Assembly (NCBI RefSeq): GCF_007785775.2
Contig: NZ_VNIK02000006.1
Span: 165,076-229,075, forward strand
Source of the DNA: Flagellimonas hadalis
GTDB taxonomy: Bacteria > Bacteroidota > Bacteroidia > Flavobacteriales > Flavobacteriaceae
DNA: 64,000 nucleotides
Reading direction: 5' to 3'
In this document: positions 45,484 to 53,811 of the stretch, piece after piece
How positions within the stretch are numbered: position 1 is the first letter of the stretch
How the letters are laid out: each line of letters starts with the position of its first letter
Notes under the pieces: generated by a model
Database searches by the model: none
Told to the model about the DNA's origin: nothing
What the model saw: the letters and a program-made list of their open reading frames with translations, nothing else
Position numbers and translations under genes: made by a program

Positions 45484-45954
45484 ATGAAGCTTTTTAACAC
45501 TTTTGCTGCCGTATTGTTAGTGGTTTTGTGCCAAGTCTCTTGCAAGCAGGAAACCATAAAAGGGGATTATTTTGGTGAGGAATTCAAGGTTTCCAACAAA
45601 GTGGACAAAACATCGGCCCCTTATGAAGGACTTGTGGCCACCGATACTTTGCAGACCCAAATGATGGGGGAGGTCACCGAAGTTTGCCAAGCCAAGGGAT
45701 GCTGGATGAAGGTGAAATTGGACTCCGAAGATGAAGTGTTCGTACGTTTCAAGGACTACGGTTTCTTTGTGCCGAAAGATGCGGCAGGTAAAAAAGTAGT
45801 GATGAACGGGGCGGCCTTTTTGGAAGAAATGTCCGTAGAGGACCAAAAACACTACGCGGAGGATGAAGGTGCCTCCGAAGATGAGTTGGCCCAGATCACC
45901 GCGCCCAAAAAGACCCTTCGTTTTGAGGCGGATGGGGTGCTCATAGGCAACTGA
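45484..45954 (+). CDS. DUF4920 lipoprotein
   Basis: The start at the ATG 45484 (MKLFNTFAAVLLVVLCQVSC) gives a 156-residue lipoprotein. VTEVCQAKGCWMKVKLDSED with DYGFFVPKDAAGKKVVMNGA is the DUF4920 core, which carries a conserved CxxKGCWM segment that suggests metal or redox chemistry, unproven. The stop is only 2 nt from the TTG start of mnmD, so the two are cotranscribed. Confidence 0.88.
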   Translation: MKLFNTFAAVLLVVLCQVSCKQETIKGDYFGEEFKVSNKVDKTSAPYEGLVATDTLQTQMMGEVTEVCQAKGCWMKVKLDSEDEVFVRFKDYGFFVPKDAAGKKVVMNGAAFLEEMSVEDQKHYAEDEGASEDELAQITAPKKTLRFEADGVLIGN

Positions 45955-45956
45955 TC

Positions 45957-46619
45957 TTGAAGCGAAAGATCATCCGCACCGCAGATGGTTCCAAGACCAT
46001 CCAGATAGAGGATTGGGACGAGCAGTACCATTCCAAACACGGTGCGGTGCAGGAAGCCTACCACGTGTTCATAACCCACGGACTTCGGTTGTTAGCCAAC
46101 CGGAACATCAACCTTTTGGAAATTGGTTTTGGTACAGGGCTCAATGCGCTAATTACCTTATTGGAGGCTCCCAAACTGAACTTGGGAATCGACTATGTGG
46201 GTATTGAGGCATTCCCTGTTTCTATGGATGAAGTGGCGGAATTGGGCTATTGTGCACAATTGGACTGTGCGGATAAACAAGCGGAGTTCCAAAAAATGCA
46301 CGAAACCCCTTGGGAAGAACCATTTCCCATTACAGATGGCTTTGTTTTGACCAAGCAGAAAAAGGATTTTCTCAAAGTTGGCGACAAAAATCTGTTCAAC
46401 CTCATTTATTTTGATGCATTTGGAGCCAGGGTGCAGCCGGAACTGTGGACCGAGGAAATTTTCTCCAAGATGTACGATGCGCTGCAACACCAGGGCATAT
46501 TGGTCACCTATGCGGCCAAGGGCAGTGTCAGGCGGGCCATGCAGGCTGTCGGTTTTGCCGTGGAACGATTGCCCGGGCCACCTGGAAAAAGGGAGATGCT
46601 CCGAGCCATCAAAAACTGA
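45957..46619 (+). CDS. mnmD: tRNA 5-(methylaminomethyl)-2-thiouridine methyltransferase MnmD
   Basis: The protein has 220 residues with a TTG start at 45957 (MKRKIIRTADGSKTIQIEDW). EIGFGTGLNALITLLEA is the SAM-binding motif I and IDYVGIEAFPV motif II; LIYFDAFGARVQPELWTEEI is the conserved active-site block. It makes the last step of mnm5s2U34 in tRNA; in E. coli this activity is the C-terminal part of the bifunctional MnmC, here the methyltransferase stands alone without the oxidase domain. TTG start is supported by family alignment. Confidence 0.9.
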   Translation: MKRKIIRTADGSKTIQIEDWDEQYHSKHGAVQEAYHVFITHGLRLLANRNINLLEIGFGTGLNALITLLEAPKLNLGIDYVGIEAFPVSMDEVAELGYCAQLDCADKQAEFQKMHETPWEEPFPITDGFVLTKQKKDFLKVGDKNLFNLIYFDAFGARVQPELWTEEIFSKMYDALQHQGILVTYAAKGSVRRAMQAVGFAVERLPGPPGKREMLRAIKN

Positions 46620-46755
46620 CATTTGCCAATCTTCTGTTAATAAGGAAGGTAGGGACTGTCATAAAATATTCTAAAGTTTGGGCATTTGTGTTAAACCTAA
46701 ATTAACGTCTCAGAAACAGCCACTTAAACCATTAAATTTGTATGAAAATGATGGT

Positions 46756-47718
46756 ATGAAGGTGTTGATAACAGGCGCTACGGGATTAGTGGGGCAGGCC
46801 ATTGTCAAGGTGCTGCATTCTAAGGGAATCCCCGTAAATTATTTGACCACGAGTAGGGACAAGATTTCTTCCTCCGAAGATTTTCAGGGTTTTTATTGGA
46901 ATCCCTCCAAAGGAGAAATAGACCTTGCCTGCTTTGATCAGGTCCAGGCCATTATAAACCTGGCAGGGACAAGCATTGCCAAACGATGGACCCCGAAACA
47001 TAAGAAAAGAGTACTTTCCAGCAGAATGGACAGTCTAAGGACCTTGAGAAAGGGCTTGGAACAAGTAGGGGCCTCGGAGGTGGAATGCCTTGTGTCAGCC
47101 TCGGCCATAGGTATCTATCCGGATTCGCTTTCCAAGTTCTATGATGAGCACGAAACTGCATTGGCAAATGGCTTTCTGGGCAATGTCGTCCAGAAATGGG
47201 AAGCCGAAGCAGATACTTTCAAATCGTTGGGGGCTGTTGTGTCAAAAGTGAGGATAGGAGTGGTTCTTTCCACCGAAGGAGGCGCATTGCCCAAAATGGC
47301 GATTCCGGTCAAGAACTTTGTGGGCGCACCATTGGGCAGTGGCGACCAGTGGCAATCATGGGTCCATATCGAGGATCTGGCACAACTGTTCATTTTCATT
47401 GTGGAGAACAACCTGAAAGGGACATTCAACGCGGTTGCACCAAACCCGGTCACCAACATCAAAATGACCAAGGAACTGGCGAGGGTCTTGGATAGGCCAT
47501 TATGGCTTCCCCATGTGCCCAAATTGGTGCTAAAAATGGCTTTGGGAAAAATGTCACAGCTCCTTTTGGACAGTCAACGTGTAAGCAGCAAAAAAATCGA
47601 GAAGGCAGGCTTCGCTTTCCAATATTGCAATATCTGTACAGCTTTGGAAAACCTGTATTCCACGGAAAAAGAAATTGCTGTTCCGGCTGCGGAAACCGCA
47701 GAAAAGGAAATCGTATAG
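46756..47718 (+). CDS. TIGR01777-family SDR protein
   Basis: The start at the ATG 46756 (MKVLITGATGLVGQAIVKVL) gives 320 residues; the 26 codons before it are not conserved. The Rossmann GxxGxxG motif, then INLAGTSIAKRWTPKHKKRV, SASAIGIYPD and WVHIEDLAQLFIFIVEN, and a C-terminal DUF1731-type tail (LLDSQRVSSKKIEKAGFAFQ). The family is related to cell-division inhibitor SulA-like/epimerase proteins of unknown substrate. A C-terminal Glu/Ala-rich extension follows. Confidence 0.9.
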   Translation: MKVLITGATGLVGQAIVKVLHSKGIPVNYLTTSRDKISSSEDFQGFYWNPSKGEIDLACFDQVQAIINLAGTSIAKRWTPKHKKRVLSSRMDSLRTLRKGLEQVGASEVECLVSASAIGIYPDSLSKFYDEHETALANGFLGNVVQKWEAEADTFKSLGAVVSKVRIGVVLSTEGGALPKMAIPVKNFVGAPLGSGDQWQSWVHIEDLAQLFIFIVENNLKGTFNAVAPNPVTNIKMTKELARVLDRPLWLPHVPKLVLKMALGKMSQLLLDSQRVSSKKIEKAGFAFQYCNICTALENLYSTEKEIAVPAAETAEKEIV

Positions 47719-47747
47719 CATAGTTGGCCCATCAGAAAGCAAAAAGG

Positions 47748-47770
47748 AATCCGCAAAGGCGGATTTTTTT
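47748..47770 (+). terminator. Rho-independent terminator
   Basis: AATCCGC pairs with GCGGATT, loop AAAG, followed by TTTTT on the plus strand. It separates the SDR gene from grpE-dnaJ. Confidence 0.8.
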
Positions 47771-47786
47771 GTGTTTTGTAGTGACA

Positions 47787-47820
47787 TTTTGACATTTTTG
47801 GACAAATGGCAGTACTTTTG
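47787..47820 (+). promoter_or_regulatory. Promoter of grpE-dnaJ
   Basis: TTTTG (47787-47791) and TACTTTTG (47813-47820) are 21 nt apart and match TTG-N17-23-TAnnTTTG; the start codon follows 34 nt later. The same 21-nt spacing is seen at the glnK promoter. No heat-shock-specific operator was recognised. Confidence 0.6.
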
Positions 47821-47854
47821 CCGTTTCAGAAAAGGAAATAAAACAAACACATAT

Positions 47855-48430
47855 ATGAGCAACAAGAGTAAGGTTGAGGAAATGGAGGAAGGACCAAAAA
47901 AGGAACAAACCTCTGAAAGTACTGAGCTGAACGGTGAAAATAGGGATGTGGAACAAGAGGAGAATATGGATGGGGAAATTTCCGTGGAGGACCAATTGCG
48001 GGAAGAATTGGCCAAGGAGAAGGACAAATTCCTGAGACTTTTTGCCGAGTTTGAGAATTTTAAGAAAAGGACCTCCAAGGAACGCATGGACCTGTTCAAG
48101 ACGGCCGGACAAGAAGTCATAGTGTCCCTGTTGCCCATTTTGGACGATTTTGACCGTGCTTTGAAAGAACTCTCCAAATCTGAGGACAAGGAAATGTACA
48201 AGGGTGTGGAGCTCATCAACAATAAGTTCAATGAAACCTTGAAAAACAAGGGATTGGAACAAATAGAGGTCAAACAGGGGGATGCTTTTGATGCCGAAGT
48301 GCACGATGCCATCACCCAGATTCCGGCACCCGACAAAAAATTGAAGGGCAAGATTTTGGACGTGGTCGAAAAAGGATTCAAACTGGGAGACCGCATCATC
48401 AGGCACCCTAAAGTAGTGGTTGGAAACTAA
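47855..48430 (+). CDS. grpE: Nucleotide-exchange factor GrpE
   Basis: The start at the ATG 47855 (MSNKSKVEEMEEGPKKEQTS) gives 191 residues. A Glu-rich N-terminal tail, a long coiled coil (LREELAKEKDKFLRLFAEFE, NFKKRTSKERMDLFKTAGQE) and the beta-wing domain (KQGDAFDAEVHDAITQIPAP, VVEKGFKLGDRIIRHPKVVV). GrpE exchanges ADP/ATP on DnaK. It is directly followed by dnaJ after 6 nt; dnaK is not in the window. Confidence 0.96.
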   Translation: MSNKSKVEEMEEGPKKEQTSESTELNGENRDVEQEENMDGEISVEDQLREELAKEKDKFLRLFAEFENFKKRTSKERMDLFKTAGQEVIVSLLPILDDFDRALKELSKSEDKEMYKGVELINNKFNETLKNKGLEQIEVKQGDAFDAEVHDAITQIPAPDKKLKGKILDVVEKGFKLGDRIIRHPKVVVGN

Positions 48431-48436
48431 AGTGGT

Positions 48437-49555
48437 ATGAAGGAGGATTTTTATGAAATATTAGGGGTCTCCAAAGGAGCGTCCGCAGCGGAAATCAAAA
48501 AGGCCTATCGCAAAAAGGCAATTGAGTTCCACCCGGACAAGAACCCAGGGGATGCCAAGGCCGAGGAAATGTTCAAGAAAGCGGCCGAGGCCTACGAAGT
48601 GCTGAGCGACCCTGACAAACGTGCCAGATATGACCAATTTGGACACGCCGCGTTCGATGGAAGTTCCGGTTTTGGTGGCGGAGGCATGAACATGGATGAT
48701 ATCTTCAGCCAATTTGGCGATATTTTTGGAAGTGCCTTTGGGGGAGGATTCAGCGGTTTTGGAGGTTTCGGTGGCGGCGGACAGCGACGGATGAAGGGGA
48801 GCAACCTTCGCATCCGGGTAAAACTGACCTTGGAAGAAGTGGCCAATGGTGTGGAGAAGAAAATCAAGGTAAGGAGAAAAATACAGGCCGATGGCGTGAC
48901 CTATAAGACTTGTCACACTTGTAACGGAACAGGACAGATCACCAAGATCACCAATACCATTTTGGGAAGGATGCAGACGGCCACCACGTGTAGTACCTGC
49001 GGGGGTTCTGGGCAGACCATAGATAAGCGGCCTGCCGGGGCAGATGCGCAAGGGCTGAAAGTGGAGGAAGAGACCGTTTCCATCAAAATACCACCAGGTG
49101 TGGAAGATGGCATGCAGTTGAAAGTGTCCGGCAAGGGCAATGACGCGCCCGGGAACGGAATCGCCGGGGACCTGTTGGTCGCCATCGAGACCGTTGAGCA
49201 CGATACCCTCAAAAGAGAGGGCGACAACCTGCACTATGATCTCTACATCAGTATTCCAGAGGCCGTATTGGGAAGCTCCAAGGAAATTGATTCCGTGGGA
49301 GGAAAGGTCCGCATCAAATTGGAGCCGGGCATACAGTCTGGAAAGATATTGAGGCTCAGGGGCAAAGGGATTTCCAGTATCAACGGATATGGTAGCGGGG
49401 ACCTGTTGGTGCACGTAAACGTCTGGACCCCAAAGGAGCTGAACAAGGAGCAAAAAGAGTTTTTTGAACGGATGCAGAACGATGAGAATTTTGCACCAAA
49501 ACCCGAAAAAAGCGATAAATCTTTCTTTGAAAAGGTAAAAGATATGTTCTCTTAA
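48437..49555 (+). CDS. dnaJ: Chaperone DnaJ with a reduced zinc domain
   Basis: The protein has 372 residues. J domain 1-70 with H32-P33-D34, a Gly/Phe-rich linker (about 75-115), a cysteine-rich region with only two CxxCxGxG motifs (CHTCNGTG at about 157 and CSTCGGSG at about 184) instead of four, then substrate-binding domains ([33 protein letters not shown]). From memory, flavobacterial DnaJ proteins generally lack two of the motifs, so this is probably a lineage trait and not damage. It forms an operon with grpE. Confidence 0.95.
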   Translation: MKEDFYEILGVSKGASAAEIKKAYRKKAIEFHPDKNPGDAKAEEMFKKAAEAYEVLSDPDKRARYDQFGHAAFDGSSGFGGGGMNMDDIFSQFGDIFGSAFGGGFSGFGGFGGGGQRRMKGSNLRIRVKLTLEEVANGVEKKIKVRRKIQADGVTYKTCHTCNGTGQITKITNTILGRMQTATTCSTCGGSGQTIDKRPAGADAQGLKVEEETVSIKIPPGVEDGMQLKVSGKGNDAPGNGIAGDLLVAIETVEHDTLKREGDNLHYDLYISIPEAVLGSSKEIDSVGGKVRIKLEPGIQSGKILRLRGKGISSINGYGSGDLLVHVNVWTPKELNKEQKEFFERMQNDENFAPKPEKSDKSFFEKVKDMFS

Positions 49556-49648
49556 GAAGAAAAATATTGCTGTTTAAATAAAAAACGTATATTTGGAACT
49601 GATGTTGGGTGACCAATATCTAATTTTCTTTTTCATAGCAATTTTTTT

Positions 49649-49687
49649 CCCATCCTTGAATTCATTTGAGGGTGGGTTTTGTTTTTT
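49649..49687 (+). terminator. Rho-independent terminator after dnaJ
   Basis: CCCATCCT (49649-49656) pairs with AGGGTGGG (49669-49676) including one G-T pair; T tract TTTTGTTTTTT follows. It ends the grpE-dnaJ operon. Confidence 0.75.
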
Positions 49688-49737
49688 AGGGGCATGCCGT
49701 TATTGGGCAAATACATATCTTTGAAAAAATAGTTTAC

Positions 49738-50676
49738 ATGGATCACATCCTTGTTGCCAAAAACGTCTCCAAATCCTATGGAAACCACAAGGCGTTGAGC
49801 AACATTTCACTTGAAATTCCCGAGAACTGCATCTATGGACTTTTGGGTCCCAATGGAGCAGGGAAGACCTCATTCATACGCATCATCAACCAGATCACCC
49901 ATCAGGATACGGGTGAAGTTTTCTTCAATGGCACACCTTTGGCACCCGAGCACATCGCCCTTATCGGCTATTTGCCCGAAGAGCGGGGACTGTACAAGAG
50001 CATGAAGGTGGGGGAACAGGCCCTGTATCTGGCGCAACTCAAGGGACTGTCCAAGAGCGAGGCCAAGAAACGGCTCAAGTATTGGTTCGATCGTTTGGAC
50101 ATAGGCGATTGGTGGAACAAAAAGATACAGGAACTCTCCAAGGGAATGGCCCAGAAAGTACAGTTCATTGTGACGGTACTTCACGAACCCAAGTTGCTCA
50201 TTTTTGATGAGCCCTTCAGTGGTTTTGATCCCATCAATGCGAACATCATCAAAGATGAGATCATCGAACTGAAGAAAAAAGGGGCATCCATCATCTTCTC
50301 CACACACCGTATGGAATCCGTGGAGGAGCTCTGTGAGTACATTGCCCTGATCCATAAGTCGGAAAAGATCCTGGACGGTAAACTATCCGATATCAAGAAA
50401 GCTTATAAGAACAATATCTTCAACGTTGGGCTGCAGACACAACAGGACGGGGAGGCGCTGATCCGGACATTGGGCGAAAAGTTCAATATCGTCTCGTCCC
50501 ACATCGACCCCAACGAAAAGCAATTGGATTTCAAGGTACAATTGCCCTCTGCACATACCTCGGAAATATTGGCGGAACTATCCAAAGTGGCGAACGTGAA
50601 CCGGTTTGAAGAGACCATTCCATCGGCAAGCGACATATTTATACAAACCGTAAACAGCAAGGACAATGGGAAGTAA
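49738..50676 (+). CDS. ABC-2 type transporter ATPase
   Basis: The protein has 312 residues. Walker A LGPNGAGKTS, Q-loop region PEERGLYKSMKV, signature ELSKGMAQKVQFIVTVLHEP, Walker B LLIFDEPFSGFDP, H-loop STHRMESVEE. The C-terminal extension of about 80 residues is typical of the NatA-like/DUF4162 group. TATCTTTG at 49716-49723 resembles a -7 box, with a very short leader. It overlaps the permease gene by 11 bp. Confidence 0.94.
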   Translation: MDHILVAKNVSKSYGNHKALSNISLEIPENCIYGLLGPNGAGKTSFIRIINQITHQDTGEVFFNGTPLAPEHIALIGYLPEERGLYKSMKVGEQALYLAQLKGLSKSEAKKRLKYWFDRLDIGDWWNKKIQELSKGMAQKVQFIVTVLHEPKLLIFDEPFSGFDPINANIIKDEIIELKKKGASIIFSTHRMESVEELCEYIALIHKSEKILDGKLSDIKKAYKNNIFNVGLQTQQDGEALIRTLGEKFNIVSSHIDPNEKQLDFKVQLPSAHTSEILAELSKVANVNRFEETIPSASDIFIQTVNSKDNGK

Positions 50677-52006
50677 ACTGGGGCTGATCATCAAACGGGA
50701 GTATCTGGCAAAGGTGAGGAATCGTTCCTTTATTGTAATGACCATTCTGAGTCCCCTGCTGATCGTGGGGATGATCGTGTTGATCGCCTATCTGGCCAAA
50801 ATCAATGATGATGAGGTAAGGGTGGTGACGGTCCTGAACGAGAGCAGCTATTTTGATGAAGGGTTCATTTCGTCCAGGAATATTTCCTATGTATATCTGG
50901 ACCAGATTTCTGTGGAGCAGGCAAAGGATTCCACGGCTTCCATGGGCTATTATGGATTGCTCCATATTCCCAAAGGGAACAGCATCGAGAATGTGGCCCG
51001 CCAAGCGCGTCTGTACACCAAGGATAACCCCAATACCAGCGTTACCCAACAACTGGAAGGCATTTTCCAGAAACAGTTGCGACAGGACCGTTTGGGGAAA
51101 TTGGGGGTTTCTTCTGATCAGTTTTCTGAAGTGGAAAAACCCTTCGGGCTGAACCTCTCCACTTTTGAGGGCGAGAAGAGCCTAAAGGGCATCAACGAGA
51201 TCAAGGCGTTCATAGGGGGAGGTTTTGGCTATGCCATCATGATGTTCATTATCATATACGGAGGGTTTGTGATGCGGAGCGTGATAGAGGAAAAAACGAG
51301 CAGGATCATCGAAGTGATCATATCTTCCGTGAAACCGTTCCAATTGATGTTGGGCAAGATCATCGGTACCTCATTGGCCGGGATCACCCAGTTTACCATT
51401 TGGATCATTTCAGCTTCGATACTGTTGATGCTTGCCGTGCTCTTGTTGGGACTGGATCTCGGTGCCATGACAGGCGATGCCCCACTGCCCTCGGAAACCA
51501 TGGGCGGAATGTCCCAATTTGCCTCCATGGACAGCGAAATGATGATGTATGCCAAGGAAGTGTTCGACATTCCATGGGGATTGTTGATCGTATCCTTTTT
51601 TATTTATTTTGTATTGGGCTATCTGATCTACAGTTCCATTTATGCAGCGATCGGGGCTGCTGTGGACAATGAAACGGATACGCAACAGTTTATATTCCCG
51701 ATCATAATGCCCTTGATGTTGGGTATTTATGTGGGCTTCTTTTCGGTGTTCAGCAACCCGAACGGCCCCATTGCAGTGGCCTTTTCCCTGTTTCCGCTCA
51801 CATCGCCCATTGTGATGCTCATGCGGCTGCCGGGAGGGATTGGGCAAGGTGGTGTACCTTTGTGGCAATTATTGTTGTCCATTTCCCTATTGATCGTTAC
51901 TTTTTTGGGTATCGTATCACTGGCGGCCAAGATTTATAGGGTCGGTATTTTGATGTACGGCAAAAAGCCCACCTACAAAGAGTTGATCAAGTGGTTGAGA
52001 TATTAA
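50666..52006 (+). CDS. ABC-2 type permease (NatB-like)
   Basis: The protein has 446 residues. First helix after the cytoplasmic start (RSFIVMTILSPLLIVGMIVL), a large extracytoplasmic domain (about 45-195), then five helices (FGYAIMMFIIIYGGFVMRSV, GTSLAGITQFTIWIISASIL, IVSFFIYFVLGYLIYSSIYA, FPIIMPLMLGIYVGFFSVFS, and the last LLSISLLIVTFLGIVSLAAK). EEKTSRIIEVIISSVKPFQLM is the family signature. Together with the ATPase upstream it probably exports a cation, lipid or drug; the substrate cannot be read from sequence. Confidence 0.92.
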   Translation: MGSKLGLIIKREYLAKVRNRSFIVMTILSPLLIVGMIVLIAYLAKINDDEVRVVTVLNESSYFDEGFISSRNISYVYLDQISVEQAKDSTASMGYYGLLHIPKGNSIENVARQARLYTKDNPNTSVTQQLEGIFQKQLRQDRLGKLGVSSDQFSEVEKPFGLNLSTFEGEKSLKGINEIKAFIGGGFGYAIMMFIIIYGGFVMRSVIEEKTSRIIEVIISSVKPFQLMLGKIIGTSLAGITQFTIWIISASILLMLAVLLLGLDLGAMTGDAPLPSETMGGMSQFASMDSEMMMYAKEVFDIPWGLLIVSFFIYFVLGYLIYSSIYAAIGAAVDNETDTQQFIFPIIMPLMLGIYVGFFSVFSNPNGPIAVAFSLFPLTSPIVMLMRLPGGIGQGGVPLWQLLLSISLLIVTFLGIVSLAAKIYRVGILMYGKKPTYKELIKWLRY

Positions 52007-52012
52007 GGTAAT

Positions 52013-52891
52013 ATGCAAGACGGCGCAGAAGAAATAAAGGAAATCCTCGAAGAGGATATTTGGGGGTCCATCAAGGAGTTCCTCAACCTGGGCATCCATA
52101 TAGGTGAGGGTGAAAAATCCATCAACTTGACGATAGGGTTGCTATTGCTTTTGACCTTGGCCATTATCGTGGCCAAATTCATCATGAAATGGCTCCGGCA
52201 CTTGATCACCCGAAAGATGGAGCAGGAGGACAAACAAAAGTTCACCAGCATCTTCAAGTTTATCAACTATTTGGTCTATTTGATCGCCGTGTTCGTTACA
52301 CTCAGTGTGGCCGGGGTTGACATTACGTTGGTGATCACGGCATCGGCGGTACTCTTTGTGGGTCTGGGACTGGCACTGCAGGATTTGTTCAAGGATATTC
52401 TCGGAGGCGTTTTCATCATCATAGACAAGTCGTTGCAAGTAGGTGACATTGTGGAGGTGGATGGCAAGGTAGGAAAGGTGTTCGAGATCAAGTTGCGTAC
52501 CACAAGGGCCATCACACGGGACGATAAGGTCCTCATTTTGCCCAACCACAAATTCATCAGCGACATTGTCTATAACTATACGCAGAACCACAGGACCACA
52601 CGGGAAAAGGTGAGCGTGGGCGTTGCCTACGGAAGTGACGTGCAGTTGGTGACCAAGATTTTGGAGCAAGTGGCCATGGAGCAGAAACAGATCCTGAAAA
52701 ACCCAAAGCCATTTGTATTGTTTGACGATTTTGGCGATTCCGCATTGCTGTTTTCCGTCCATTTTTTTACCAACGACAGTTTCAGGGACCCAAGGATCAA
52801 AAGCGAAATGCGCTATAAGATCAATGCCAGGTTTAAAGAGAACAACATAAGCATTCCATTCCCACAAAGGGATGTTCATATCATCCAATAA
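52013..52891 (+). CDS. Mechanosensitive channel, MscS family
   Basis: The protein has 292 residues: three membrane helices, the last with FVGLGLALQDLFKDILGGVF (pore helix), then the beta domain (LQVGDIVEVDGKVGKVFEIK, LRTTRAITRDDKVLILPNHK) and C-terminal alpha/beta part ending ISIPFPQRDVHII. It is 6 nt downstream of the ABC permease. It differs from the MscS copy at 18958-19806. The stop is in frame with the next gene, which lacks an ATG. Confidence 0.93.
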   Translation: MQDGAEEIKEILEEDIWGSIKEFLNLGIHIGEGEKSINLTIGLLLLLTLAIIVAKFIMKWLRHLITRKMEQEDKQKFTSIFKFINYLVYLIAVFVTLSVAGVDITLVITASAVLFVGLGLALQDLFKDILGGVFIIIDKSLQVGDIVEVDGKVGKVFEIKLRTTRAITRDDKVLILPNHKFISDIVYNYTQNHRTTREKVSVGVAYGSDVQLVTKILEQVAMEQKQILKNPKPFVLFDDFGDSALLFSVHFFTNDSFRDPRIKSEMRYKINARFKENNISIPFPQRDVHIIQ

Positions 52892-52903
52892 AAAGAAAGC
52901 GAC

Positions 52904-53800
52904 ATAAAAAATAAAAAACATCAAATTGCAAAAACAGGGCTGTTGGTCTTTTTTGCAATAGTTCTTGGACATCAGGCCAGGGCACAGAACACGGATATCT
53001 TCAGGTTGGAGTACCTCAATATTCCCGTAAACGATACAGGGGTAAAGACACAACGATACAAAGGCTTGATCAATTTCCCCATCAAACTGAACGAGAAAAA
53101 GGAGTACCTGGTCATTGGGGGCGAGTATAACCGTTTTGATATGGGATACTCGGCCGACCTTCCTTTTGATAAAAAAGAAATGATTCGCTTCCATATCATT
53201 GATTTTAATGTGGGCCTTGTCAAAAAATGGAACGAGAATTGGAACCTGGTCGGTATTTTGACCCCAAGAGTGGCATCCAATTTATTGGATGGGGTGGTCA
53301 GGGACGATCTTTTCATGAATGCCTCCGCAGCATTTTGGAAGGAGAAACCCAATGCGGATAAACCCTTTCGAATCGTATTGGGGCTTACCTATAACAGTAC
53401 AACCGGTATACCTGTTCCCTTGCCATTGATCCATTATTATAGGAGGTTCCACCCCGATTGGTCCTATGTGATGGGCGTTCCTAAATCCAATATAAAATAC
53501 CATGTGGATAAAAAACACAGTTTGGAATTGGCACTGTTCTTGGATGGCTATTTTATGAACCTACAGCGAAATATCGTTTTGGACAATGGACTGGTGGCAT
53601 CGAGGATCTCTTTCAACTCTTTGGTGGGGACCCTTGGCTATCAGTACAATCTTACGGAGAACATTTCTTTTTTTGCCCTGGCAGGGAGTACCCTGTTTCA
53701 AGAAGGGAAGTTGAGGAACAGGGAACGTGGCGAGGTATTTTTGTTCAATGACGATTCAAATTTTTATATTAGAACAGGGGTAAAGATTGGAATTTTTTAA
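52904..53800 (+). CDS. Outer-membrane beta-barrel protein (DUF6268-like), no ATG/GTG/TTG at the natural start
   Basis: The frame is open from the MscS stop (52889-52891). Read from the ATA at 52904 it gives a textbook signal peptide: basic KNKKHQIAKT, hydrophobic GLLVFFAIVLG, and cleavage near ARAQ; mature part starts NTDIFRLEYLNIP. The only standard start is TTG at 52943, which would leave a signal without basic residues. Body: beta strands alternating with turns, ending RTGVKIGIF. A G-to-A change of an ATG, an ATA start or an assembly error could explain it. About 298 residues from ATA or 285 from TTG. Barrel family call is moderate. Confidence 0.75.
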   Translation: MKNKKHQIAKTGLLVFFAIVLGHQARAQNTDIFRLEYLNIPVNDTGVKTQRYKGLINFPIKLNEKKEYLVIGGEYNRFDMGYSADLPFDKKEMIRFHIIDFNVGLVKKWNENWNLVGILTPRVASNLLDGVVRDDLFMNASAAFWKEKPNADKPFRIVLGLTYNSTTGIPVPLPLIHYYRRFHPDWSYVMGVPKSNIKYHVDKKHSLELALFLDGYFMNLQRNIVLDNGLVASRISFNSLVGTLGYQYNLTENISFFALAGSTLFQEGKLRNRERGEVFLFNDDSNFYIRTGVKIGIF

Positions 53801-53811
53801 AAAGGAAAAAT

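Noticed and set aside
47554..48399. Long minus-strand frame opposite grpE
   Set aside because: Mirror of the Glu/Lys-rich grpE coding sequence; Ser/Leu-rich shadow with no domain.
52142..53194. Minus-strand frame of 350 codons opposite MscS and the barrel gene
   Set aside because: Anti-sense shadow rich in His/Asp/Gln; covers two genuine plus-strand genes.
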